Source: an uncultured Methanofollis sp. (GTDB lineage: Archaea > Halobacteriota > Methanomicrobia > Methanomicrobiales > Methanofollaceae). From it: a stretch of 14,603 bases of DNA. The stretch covers positions 1-14,603 of the forward strand of contig NZ_CALFSA010000132.1 in the NCBI RefSeq assembly GCF_937919355.1. Direction: 5' to 3'. Numbering within the stretch: position 1 is the stretch's first letter; every line of letters starts with the position of its first letter. Of the stretch, positions 1 through 6,451 are shown one piece after another. A model generated the notes under the pieces. That model ran no database searches. It worked only from the letters and a program-made list of their open reading frames with translations, and was not told the origin of the DNA. The position numbers and the translations under genes were made by a program.

Positions 1-267
1 ATCGTCCTCTCGTGTTTCTCGGGCGGTGCGGTGGCGGGCCTCGGCATCCTCTTCTGGTTCTTCTGCAAGGGGCACAGCGAGGCCTTCGAGATCATCGAGA
101 CGGCCTCGGGCTATGCGTGGGCCCTCTGGATCGTCGCCTTCTTCGTCTTCATGATCGCCCCGCAGCACTGGCTCTTTGCGGTGATGGCGGCAGGCGGCGC
201 AATCCTCCTGAAGGTGATGGCAAAGATGGCACTTGTTGGCACAATGCGGGGTGGCCGGAATGTTTGA
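1..267 (+). CDS. Membrane subunit of energy-converting hydrogenase, probable EhaG, 5'-truncated
   Basis: The reading frame is open from the first base, so the gene starts before the window; only the last 88 residues are visible. They are strongly hydrophobic, with about three candidate membrane segments (the first roughly 22 residues, then one ending in FVFMIA, then one starting at WLFAVMAAGG), and end in a short basic tail. It overlaps the start of the next hydrogenase gene by 8 bp, so the two are probably translationally coupled. The EhaG assignment rests on position, directly before an EhaH-like gene as in the eha clusters of Methanothermobacter and Methanococcus, not on a diagnostic motif. 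It could be another small membrane subunit of the same complex. The membrane-protein call is firm; the subunit letter is inference. Confidence 0.6.
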   Translation: MVLSCFSGGAVAGLGILFWFFCKGHSEAFEIIETASGYAWALWIVAFFVFMIAPQHWLFAVMAAGGAILLKVMAKMALVGTMRGGRNV

Positions 268-916
268 CCTCCCCATCGAGGGTGCGGAACTGCTGGCAGT
301 CGAGTTCGGCGACATCGTCGACTACTTCAGCGTGTACACGGCCGTTCTCTTCGCCTTCGCCCTCCTCTTCATAGGGCTTGTGATCATCAGCCGCCCGGAA
401 AAACCGGTGGACATCGTCTTTGGCGGCGACGCCTACTACACGAAGGAGATCCCGCCCGAACAACTCCGCTTCCAGCGGTTCATGGCCATCGCCTGCGGTC
501 TTGCGACCCTCGGGGCGATGGTCTCCGGCGACCTCTTCAACTTCACCCTCTTCAGTTCCATGATCGGGATCACGAACATCGGGATCGTGGCGGCGGTGAA
601 GAACAGGCACGTCCTCGAGGCCGCCTACCAGTACGGGATCGTGGCGATGGTCGCCACCGTGCCCCTCTTCGGCGGTGCGGCGATCGCCCTTGCGGCGACC
701 GGCACCCTCTCGATCTGGGAACTCGCCGGGGCCGGGGCCGTGCCCCTTCTTGCGAAGATGCTCCTTGTGGTCGGCGTGATGGGCGAGGGCATGGCGCCCT
801 TCTACATCGGCAAGGCCGAGATCACGCGGGCGCCGGGTGCACCCTACGTACTGATGATCCATGTGAGTTCCCTCCTCCTCTTCCTCAGAGTGGTGGAGAT
901 CGCCCTGACGGTGTGA
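260..916 (+). CDS. ehaH: Energy-converting hydrogenase membrane subunit, EhaH-like (antiporter-type)
   Basis: A 218-residue integral membrane protein. It has a membrane segment near residues 24-44, a polar loop (45-70), then several hydrophobic segments. The region from about residue 160 to 210 has the pattern of antiporter-like complex I subunits (NuoL/M/N, MrpD): a buried lysine (K166) followed by a glycine-rich turn and a Pro-Phe pair (GEGMAPF). Subunits of this type are thought to take part in ion translocation coupled to hydrogenase electron flow. I chose the ATG at 260 because a GGGGTGG sequence lies just before it; in-frame TTG at 233 and GTG at 248 are alternatives. Its end overlaps the start of the next gene. 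The Eha assignment follows from this sequence pattern plus the following J, M, N and O genes. Confidence 0.75.
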   Translation: MFDLPIEGAELLAVEFGDIVDYFSVYTAVLFAFALLFIGLVIISRPEKPVDIVFGGDAYYTKEIPPEQLRFQRFMAIACGLATLGAMVSGDLFNFTLFSSMIGITNIGIVAAVKNRHVLEAAYQYGIVAMVATVPLFGGAAIALAATGTLSIWELAGAGAVPLLAKMLLVVGVMGEGMAPFYIGKAEITRAPGAPYVLMIHVSSLLLFLRVVEIALTV

Positions 917-1125
917 TGACGATGAAAAAACAGACAGCAGGTGCGGTAACGGTGGCGGCGGGGATTGTCTGCGTCGCCGCCTCGGTGGCATGGCGCCTCG
1001 GCCTCATGGAGACCTGGATCGCGATCGTGCTGAACGTTGTCGCCTTCCCGTTCTTCCTTGTCGCCCTCGGCCTGTGGTGGAATGCAGCAGAAAAAGAGGG
1101 GGACACCCCATTCATAGGGTACTGA
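916..1125 (+). CDS. Small membrane subunit of energy-converting hydrogenase, probable EhaI
   Basis: A 69-residue protein with a short basic N-terminus and two hydrophobic segments (about residues 8-25 and 34-53), ending in a charged tail. It lies between an EhaH-like gene and the NuoH-like EhaJ gene, the place taken by ehaI in described eha clusters. The ATG at 916 shares one base with the previous stop (TGATG); a GTG at 913 and an ATG at 922 are also in frame. No strong ribosome binding site is visible, which fits coupling to upstream translation. The gene is very likely real given its position and spacing (1 bp before the next ATG). The subunit letter is inferred from order and size. Confidence 0.65.
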   Translation: MTMKKQTAGAVTVAAGIVCVAASVAWRLGLMETWIAIVLNVVAFPFFLVALGLWWNAAEKEGDTPFIGY

Positions 1126-1126
1126 C

Positions 1127-1969
1127 ATGATCGAATATCTCATCTTCGCGGTCTTCGCCGGCCTTCTCCTCCATGGCATCCACAGGAAGGCGATCGCACG
1201 GATACAGGGACGGCCCGGTCCCCCGGTCTGGCAGGAGATCCTTCATGCACTGAAGTTCTCCTTCAAGGAGACCTGGATACCGGCAACGGCAAGCGAGACG
1301 CTCTTCGTGGCCGTCGTGCTCATCGCCATCGGCGTCTGGAGCACCGCCCTCTTCGTCCTCCTCACCGACGGGAGTCTCCTCCTCCTCTTCGCGGTCTACA
1401 TGCTCCACAAGATCGTGGAGCACGGTCTCGGCCTCTCCTCAGGGTCGCCGTACGGGAAGTTCGGGGCGATCAGGTCGGTGATGTCGGCGGCCTCGGAGAT
1501 CCCGCTCTTCGCCACGATCGCCGCCGTGTACCTCGTCACCGGGTCCCTGATGATCTCGGACATCCAGGCATGGCAGGTTGCGCACGGCCCCCTCCTCTTC
1601 ACGGCACTGCCGGCGGCCATCGCCCTGTACATCGTCGTGCTGGCGAAGATGCACTACAGTCCCTTTGCCGTCATCGAGAGCAAGGAGATCGTCAGCGGCA
1701 ATGTCACCGAGCACTTCGGGGTCTGGCGTGCCGCACTGGACGCGGCCTTCGGGCTCAAGACCTTCGTCCTCCTGTACGCCTTCATCCTCATCTTCCTGGG
1801 GCCGATGCCCCTGCTCCTTGCAGCCGCGGTGATGGTGCTCCTCCTCCTCTCCCTCTCGTTCATCTGCGCACTGACGCCGATGCTCTCACCCTTCGACACG
1901 GTCACCATCCAGATCGGGGTGGCCGGCCTCATCGTCGTCTATGTCCTCCTTGCGGGGGTGATCCCATGA
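1127..1969 (+). CDS. ehaJ: Energy-converting hydrogenase subunit EhaJ (NuoH/EchB family)
   Basis: A 280-residue multi-spanning membrane protein of the complex I NuoH/EchB/HyfC family, the subunit that links the hydrophilic hydrogenase arm to the ion-pumping membrane part. Family hallmarks are visible: a cytoplasmic motif after the first helix (HRKAIARIQGRPGPP, about residues 19-33), a loop rich in conserved polar residues (YGKFGAIRS then SEIP, residues 109-126, with E124), and the acidic loop YSPFAVIESKEIVSGN (177-192) with E184 and E187, followed by E195. These acidic residues match those proposed to form the entry of the proton or sodium path. Its stop overlaps the next ATG (ATGA), and a GGGGGTGATC sequence at 1954-1963 serves the next gene. 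The family call is strong; Eha rather than Ech or Mbh follows from the neighbours. Confidence 0.9.
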   Translation: MIEYLIFAVFAGLLLHGIHRKAIARIQGRPGPPVWQEILHALKFSFKETWIPATASETLFVAVVLIAIGVWSTALFVLLTDGSLLLLFAVYMLHKIVEHGLGLSSGSPYGKFGAIRSVMSAASEIPLFATIAAVYLVTGSLMISDIQAWQVAHGPLLFTALPAAIALYIVVLAKMHYSPFAVIESKEIVSGNVTEHFGVWRAALDAAFGLKTFVLLYAFILIFLGPMPLLLAAAVMVLLLLSLSFICALTPMLSPFDTVTIQIGVAGLIVVYVLLAGVIP

Positions 1970-2214
1970 GTCTGATCAAAAACGCTGTCGTCGCCGGGGC
2001 GGTGGTCTACGGTGTCATCCTTCTCATCGAGGCCGCTCGCCATCCCTCTTTCGCACTGACCGCCATCGCCACCGCTCTCATCCTTGCGGCGGTAGGGGTG
2101 CTCTTCGGGTCAAAGGACGAGCACAGGTTGAAGACGACGGAGATGGCCCTCCTCTGGGCCACTGTCAGTCTCTTCCTGCTGTATGGTCTCCTGAAAGTGG
2201 GAGGTGTCCTGTGA
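1966..2214 (+). CDS. Small membrane subunit of energy-converting hydrogenase, EhaK/EhaL-like
   Basis: An 82-residue membrane protein with three hydrophobic stretches (about residues 6-21, 29-47 and 62-80) separated by a charged loop (KDEHRLKTTE). The ATG at 1966 forms an ATGA overlap with ehaJ and is preceded at 1954-1963 by GGGGGTGATC, one mismatch from the archaeal consensus, so this start is well supported even though the frame is open far upstream. Known eha clusters have two small genes, ehaK and ehaL, between ehaJ and ehaM. Only one is present here, so it is either one of these or a replacement for both. It probably helps form or stabilise the membrane arm. Confidence 0.65.
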   Translation: MSLIKNAVVAGAVVYGVILLIEAARHPSFALTAIATALILAAVGVLFGSKDEHRLKTTEMALLWATVSLFLLYGLLKVGGVL

Positions 2215-2609
2215 CCGAATACCTCTATGAGAAGGACCTCCGCCCCCTGAAGTACAATGTGCTTGCTGCGCCGCGGCAGGACAGGACGGTGCGGGCGATG
2301 GCCGCCGTCCTCGGCGTGCGTGTGCAGGTGCTCAGGCGCCACCTCATCGAGCGCCTCGACATGTCGGACATGGAAAACATGCCGGCACGCTGGGAAGCCG
2401 CACACGCGGTGCAGGCAGGCGGCGGCGGTCACGACGCCCTCGCCGACGCCCTCGGCCGCGACCTCTTTGTGAGGAAGATCGCCGTCTTCACGCCCGCCGA
2501 GATGGAGACCGCATACGGGAAGGCCCGCGCTCTCGCCGACGGCGGGACGCCTCTTGCCGACGCCGTCGAAGAAGGAAAGAAAACCCTCAGGGAGGTGATC
2601 ACCCCATGA
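2211..2609 (+). CDS. ehaM: EhaM-like soluble hydrogenase subunit (DUF1959 type)
   Basis: A 132-residue soluble, alanine-rich, mostly helical protein without membrane segments or cysteine motifs. It starts with GTG at 2211, overlapping the previous stop as GTGA, with GGAGGTG at 2200-2206 four bases ahead. A soluble protein of this size directly before the small hydrogenase subunit matches EhaM (DUF1959) in described eha clusters, and its N-terminal pattern (YLYEKDLRPLKYNVL) fits that family as I remember it. The role of EhaM is not well defined; it is thought to be an accessory or assembly component. A glycine run around residues 65-70 may be a hinge. The family assignment is from memory plus context. 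Confidence 0.72.
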   Translation: MTEYLYEKDLRPLKYNVLAAPRQDRTVRAMAAVLGVRVQVLRRHLIERLDMSDMENMPARWEAAHAVQAGGGGHDALADALGRDLFVRKIAVFTPAEMETAYGKARALADGGTPLADAVEEGKKTLREVITP

Positions 2610-3064
2610 CAGACATGCTCCAGAAACTCAAGAACGCCGTGCGGTCGCGCTCGATCCACGTGGCATACGTGGACACGGGTTCGTGCAACGGTTGCGATAT
2701 CGAAGTCCTCGCCTGCCTCTCGCCCAGGTACGACCTCGAACAGTACGGGATCTACGTCCACAACAACCCGCGGGAGGCCGACATCCTCCTCGTTATCGGG
2801 TGCTGCACGCCCCAGTGGGAAGACAAACTGAAAGGTATCTGGGAGAAGATCCCCGAACCGAAGGCGGCGATCGCCATCGGCAACTGCCCGGTCTCGGGCT
2901 GCGTCTTCAACCGTGAGGGGAGTTACGTCAACCCGCCGGCCTCGAAGCACATCCCGATCGCCGCCTCCGTGCCGGGGTGCCCGCCCCGCCCGACCGAGAT
3001 CATCAGGGCGGTCCTCTCGCTCGCGCCGACGATCTTCGCAGACTACGAGGAGAAGAGACAATGA
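2606..3064 (+). CDS. ehaN: Energy-converting [NiFe] hydrogenase small subunit EhaN (NuoB family)
   Basis: A 152-residue small subunit of group 4 [NiFe] hydrogenases, homologous to complex I NuoB. It should carry one proximal [4Fe-4S] cluster passing electrons between the Ni-Fe site and the polyferredoxin. Four ligands are visible in the expected arrangement: C27 and C30 in GSCNGCDIE, C94 in GNCPVSGC, and C125 in VPGCPPRP. Further cysteines (C66, C67, C99) are probably not ligands. The short length, without the second and third clusters of ordinary uptake hydrogenases, is typical of the energy-converting type. The ATG at 2606 overlaps the ehaM stop and is preceded by a full-consensus GGAGGTGATC at 2591-2600, one of the best ribosome binding sites in the window. 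The next gene again starts by an ATGA overlap. Confidence 0.94.
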   Translation: MTDMLQKLKNAVRSRSIHVAYVDTGSCNGCDIEVLACLSPRYDLEQYGIYVHNNPREADILLVIGCCTPQWEDKLKGIWEKIPEPKAAIAIGNCPVSGCVFNREGSYVNPPASKHIPIAASVPGCPPRPTEIIRAVLSLAPTIFADYEEKRQ

Positions 3065-4146
3065 AAAAGACGGTCGATGTATCCATACCTGTCGGCCCGG
3101 TCCACCCCTGCTGGAAGGAACCGGTCAGGATCAAGTGCGAGACCCGGGGAGAGCACGTCATCGGCACCGAGGTCGAGATGGGCTACATGAAGAAGGGGAT
3201 CGAGAGGATCATGCGCGGGAGGCCCTGGCAGGAAGTGATGTTCCTCGCGGAACGTGTCTGCGGGATCTGCTCGGTCGTCCACAACATGGTCTTCATCGAG
3301 GCGATGGAATCGATCTCCGGGATCACGCCCCCGCCGCGGGCGGCATACCTCAGGGTGGTCGTCAATGAACTTGACCGGATGGCAAGTCACCTCCTCGCCA
3401 ACTTCTCGTACTGCTACACGATCGAGCACGAGACCCTCGGCATGTACCTCCTCAATGAGCGTGAGCATGTGCTGGACATGCTCGAGCGGATCACCGGCAA
3501 CCGGGTGAACACCGCGTACATGATCCCGGGCGGCGTCCGCTACGACCTGCGGCCTGTGGACGAAAAAGTCCTCAGGGAGACCCTCGACCTCCTCGACGAG
3601 AACATCGCCCGCTATACGAAGATGTTCGAGACCGGGCCGATGATCGCCCTCAGGAGCAAGGGTGTCGGCATTCTCACGAAGGAGCAGGCGCTCGAAGCCC
3701 ATGCCGTCGGCCCGACGGCGCGGGCGAGCGGGATCGCCGTGGACCAGCGGACCCGTCACCCGACCTACAAAGAGATCGGGTTTGAACCGGTGGTCAGGAC
3801 CGAGGGCGACAACTATGCACGGATCATGGTCAGGTTCGAGGAACTGAAACAGAGCATCAACCTGATCCGGCGTGCCCTGGCAATGATGCCCGACGGCCCG
3901 ATCCGGGGCGGGGGCATCTGCAAGGGCGGCGAGGTCAGGTACTCGGGCGAGGCGCCGCGGGGCGAACTGACCTACTTCGTCAAGGCCGACCGCTACGGGC
4001 GGGTCGAGGATATCGCCATCCAGACGCCGTCAATTATGAACATCGACGCATGCAGCCACTACATGCTGAAGGGCGTCTCATCGATCGCCGACGTCACCTC
4101 GACCTTCATCAGTTCAGACCCCTGCATTGCGTGCAACGAGAGGTAA
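3061..4146 (+). CDS. ehaO: Energy-converting [NiFe] hydrogenase large subunit EhaO
   Basis: A 361-residue catalytic subunit that oxidises or evolves H2 at a Ni-Fe centre on the cytoplasmic side of the membrane. The N-terminal metal motif is ERVCGICSVVHN (C67, C70, H74) and the C-terminal motif DPCIAC (C355, C358). The rest aligns well with group 4 hydrogenases and complex I NuoD, including GPVHP at the start and PGGVR near residue 155. The protein stops three residues after the last cysteine (NER), so there is no C-terminal extension for a maturation protease to remove. The ATG at 3061 overlaps the ehaN stop and has GAGGAG at 3047-3052; a longer in-frame extension upstream runs through ehaN and is not used. 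Confidence 0.96.
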   Translation: MKKTVDVSIPVGPVHPCWKEPVRIKCETRGEHVIGTEVEMGYMKKGIERIMRGRPWQEVMFLAERVCGICSVVHNMVFIEAMESISGITPPPRAAYLRVVVNELDRMASHLLANFSYCYTIEHETLGMYLLNEREHVLDMLERITGNRVNTAYMIPGGVRYDLRPVDEKVLRETLDLLDENIARYTKMFETGPMIALRSKGVGILTKEQALEAHAVGPTARASGIAVDQRTRHPTYKEIGFEPVVRTEGDNYARIMVRFEELKQSINLIRRALAMMPDGPIRGGGICKGGEVRYSGEAPRGELTYFVKADRYGRVEDIAIQTPSIMNIDACSHYMLKGVSSIADVTSTFISSDPCIACNER

Positions 4147-4152
4147 AAGGAC

Positions 4153-4758
4153 ATGGGATTCTCGATCATCTGGTATCTGCGCGAATTTCTCCGGGCCGAG
4201 TGGCTCAGGAATTTCTTCTTCGCAAAGACGGCGCCCCTCGTCGACCCGCCGTACTTCAGGGGCTACCCGGCCCTCACCGGGAAGGAGTGCACCCACTGCC
4301 TCTCCTGTATGATGATCTGCCCGACGCCGGGGGCGATCGAGGTGCTGCGCGACGGCGAGACCTGGACGCCGCACATCTACCCCGGTCACTGCATCAGGTG
4401 CGGCCTCTGCGTCGAGGCATGCCCCGAGGACGTCCTGGACGCGGGACGGGTGCTGGAGACGCAAAAACGCGACAGGACCGACATCTCGGTCAGGTATCAG
4501 GTGACCGTGAACCCCGACACCTGCGTGCGCTGCGGGAACTGCGTCGTCGCCTGCCCGGTGAACAAAGAGGCGGACCCGCAACTCGGCGCAGGCGGGACCT
4601 CGGCAAACGACGAGGTGATCATGAAGATCCACCGGGGCAACCTCTGGGTTGTCCACGACGAGAAGTGCACGGGGTGCAAGACCTGCGAGAGTGTCTGCCC
4701 GACCACGGCGATCAGGATCGCACGGGTCGCCGAAGGGCGGCAGGAGGTGGGAAAATGA
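4153..4758 (+). CDS. Polyferredoxin with four [4Fe-4S] motifs (hydrogenase/Fwd electron carrier)
   Basis: A 201-residue iron-sulfur protein. The first 45 residues are aromatic and basic, resembling the amphipathic N-terminus of NuoI/EchF-type subunits that dock on the membrane arm. Four complete CxxCxxCxxxCP motifs follow: C46-C56, C80-C90, C124-C134 and C172-C182, sixteen cysteines in all. The third and fourth are separated by a 37-residue linker. It sits 6 bp after the hydrogenase large subunit and overlaps fwdD by 4 bp, exactly between electron source and consumer. It most likely carries electrons from the small subunit EhaN towards ferredoxin or directly to the Fwd complex. It is shorter than the 6- and 10-cluster EhaP/EhaQ proteins reported in Methanothermobacter, so I give no symbol. 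Confidence 0.93.
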   Translation: MGFSIIWYLREFLRAEWLRNFFFAKTAPLVDPPYFRGYPALTGKECTHCLSCMMICPTPGAIEVLRDGETWTPHIYPGHCIRCGLCVEACPEDVLDAGRVLETQKRDRTDISVRYQVTVNPDTCVRCGNCVVACPVNKEADPQLGAGGTSANDEVIMKIHRGNLWVVHDEKCTGCKTCESVCPTTAIRIARVAEGRQEVGK

Positions 4759-5156
4759 GGTTCCTCTTCAACACCGGCAGGACGGTGGCGCAGGGCATCG
4801 GCCTCGACAGGAAGAGCGGGACTGAGTATGCCGGGGCGACCTCACGCTGCATGATGAACCCGGTCGACATGATGGACCTCGACGTCGAGTCAGGCGACCA
4901 CCTCGTGGTGAGGGGACCGGCGGGCGAGGTCGTCCTCTCGGTCGTCCCGGCGGAGGGGACGCCGCGTGGCATGGTCTTCGTCCCTCTCGGGCCCTATGCG
5001 AACCACGTCCTCGGGGGGGAGACCCACGGGACAGGGATGCCTGATTTCAAGACCCAGACCGTCGAGATCGAACCGACGGAGAGGGAGGTGCCGACTGTGA
5101 CCGAACTGATGGAAGAGATCGGCGGGGTGGCCTATGAACAGGGGGCGAGACCATGA
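4755..5156 (+). CDS. fwdD: Formylmethanofuran dehydrogenase subunit D (FwdD/FmdD)
   Basis: A 133-residue protein of the molybdopterin-dinucleotide-binding fold, which with FwdB completes the binding site of the tungsto- or molybdopterin cofactor. The FwdD signature is clear at residues 79-108: GPYAN, then ETHGTGMPDFKT, then VEIEPT. Its size matches the family (about 130). The real start is the ATG at 4755, overlapping the polyferredoxin stop as ATGA and preceded by GGAGGTG at 4743-4749; the frame is open much further upstream but this is overprinted on other genes. Its stop overlaps the fwdB start by 4 bp. The window does not decide between the tungsten (Fwd) and molybdenum (Fmd) isoenzymes. 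Confidence 0.95.
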   Translation: MRFLFNTGRTVAQGIGLDRKSGTEYAGATSRCMMNPVDMMDLDVESGDHLVVRGPAGEVVLSVVPAEGTPRGMVFVPLGPYANHVLGGETHGTGMPDFKTQTVEIEPTEREVPTVTELMEEIGGVAYEQGARP

Positions 5157-6451
5157 TCTACACTGATATGGTCTGCCCCTTCTGCGGGTGCCTCTGCGAC
5201 GACGTCGTCATCGAGACCGAGGGGGACAGGGTTGTCCGGGTGGACAATGCCTGCACCCTCGGCACCCACAAACTGATGACCACCAGGAAAGACCGCCTGA
5301 AAGGACCGATCATGCGGGACGGCGCCGGCGGGTGGCGGGACGCAAGTTACGAGGAGGCGATCGAGTACGCCGCCGGCGTCCTCCTCGACGCCGACAGGCC
5401 ACTGCTCTACGGGTGGTCGAGCACGCAGGGGGAGGCCCAGGGCCTCGGTGTCTCCATGGCCGAACTCCTCGGCGGTGTCATCGACTCGACCACCTCGGTC
5501 TGCCACGGTCCGTCCATCCTGGCCATCCAGGAAGTCGGCCATCCAGGGTGCACCCTCGGCCAGGTGAAGAACAGGGCCGACGTGATCGTCTACTGGGGCT
5601 GCAACCCGACCGAGGCGCACCCGCGGCACATGAGCAGGTACACCACCTATGCCGACGGTTTCTTCCTCCAGAACTCCTTCAGGGAGAGGAAACTCATCGT
5701 CGTTGACATCAGGAAGACCGAGACCGCGAGTATCGCCGACGAGTTTGTGCAGATCAAACCGGGCGGCGACTATGCAGTCTTCTCGGCGTTGCGGGCGATC
5801 GTGCGGGGGCGCGGCGCCGTCGTGCCGCCGACCGTCGCTGGCGTGACGAAAGAGCAACTTGAAAAGATCGCAGAGATCTGCAAAAGCGCGAAGTTCGGAG
5901 CATTCTTCTTCGGTGTCGGGCTCACCATGGCACCGGGCCGGTACAAGAATGTCAGGAACGCCATCGAACTGGTGGACGAACTGAACAGGCACACGAAGTG
6001 GACCCTCACCCCTCTCCGCGGCCACTACAATGTCTACGGCTCGAACGAAGTCTTCACCTGGATGACGGGATACCCCTATGCCGTCGACTTCTCCCGGCAG
6101 ATCGCCTTCTACAACCCGGGCGAGACGACGTCGGTGGACATCCTGGCACGGAAGGAGTGTGACGCCTGCCTCATCGTGGCGAGCGACCCCGGCGCCCACT
6201 TCCCGCGGAAATGTCTAGAGCACCTCGCCTCGATCCCGACGGTGCTCATCGACCCGGCGCAGACAGTGACGACGCCCCTCTGCCGGTGCCAGATCCCGAC
6301 GGCCGTCACCGGCATCGATGCCTCGGGCACGGCCTACCGGATGGACGGCGTCCCGATCCACATGAAGGCGTTCCTGGACCTGGGCTATCCGACAGATACC
6401 GAGATCGTCGGTAGAATATTCGAGAAAGTAAAGGAGGTGAGACATCCATGA
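5153..6451 (+). CDS. fwdB: Formylmethanofuran dehydrogenase subunit B (FwdB/FmdB), catalytic W/Mo subunit
   Basis: A 432-residue subunit that reduces CO2 to formate at a tungsten or molybdenum bis-pyranopterin site; the formate is then passed to FwdA. The N-terminus carries a [4Fe-4S] motif, CPFCGCLCDD (C8, C11, C15) with C34 as the likely fourth ligand. C117 in SVCHGPS matches the cysteine reported to bind tungsten in the Methanothermobacter wolfeii enzyme; here it is an ordinary TGC codon (5501-5503), not a selenocysteine TGA as in some methanogens. The length equals that family's usual size. It starts by ATGA overlap with fwdD and ends by ATGA overlap with fwdA. The call is very secure apart from Fwd versus Fmd isoform. 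Confidence 0.96.
   Translation: MIYTDMVCPFCGCLCDDVVIETEGDRVVRVDNACTLGTHKLMTTRKDRLKGPIMRDGAGGWRDASYEEAIEYAAGVLLDADRPLLYGWSSTQGEAQGLGVSMAELLGGVIDSTTSVCHGPSILAIQEVGHPGCTLGQVKNRADVIVYWGCNPTEAHPRHMSRYTTYADGFFLQNSFRERKLIVVDIRKTETASIADEFVQIKPGGDYAVFSALRAIVRGRGAVVPPTVAGVTKEQLEKIAEICKSAKFGAFFFGVGLTMAPGRYKNVRNAIELVDELNRHTKWTLTPLRGHYNVYGSNEVFTWMTGYPYAVDFSRQIAFYNPGETTSVDILARKECDACLIVASDPGAHFPRKCLEHLASIPTVLIDPAQTVTTPLCRCQIPTAVTGIDASGTAYRMDGVPIHMKAFLDLGYPTDTEIVGRIFEKVKEVRHP

Noticed and set aside
149..991. 280-codon minus-strand frame opposite the first membrane genes
   Set aside because: Strongly charged, repetitive translation typical of the antisense of hydrophobic GC-rich genes.
5132..6199. 355-codon minus-strand frame opposite fwdB
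   Set aside because: Low-complexity composition rich in Asp, Gly, Arg and His with no family pattern; fwdB on the other strand is fully conserved.
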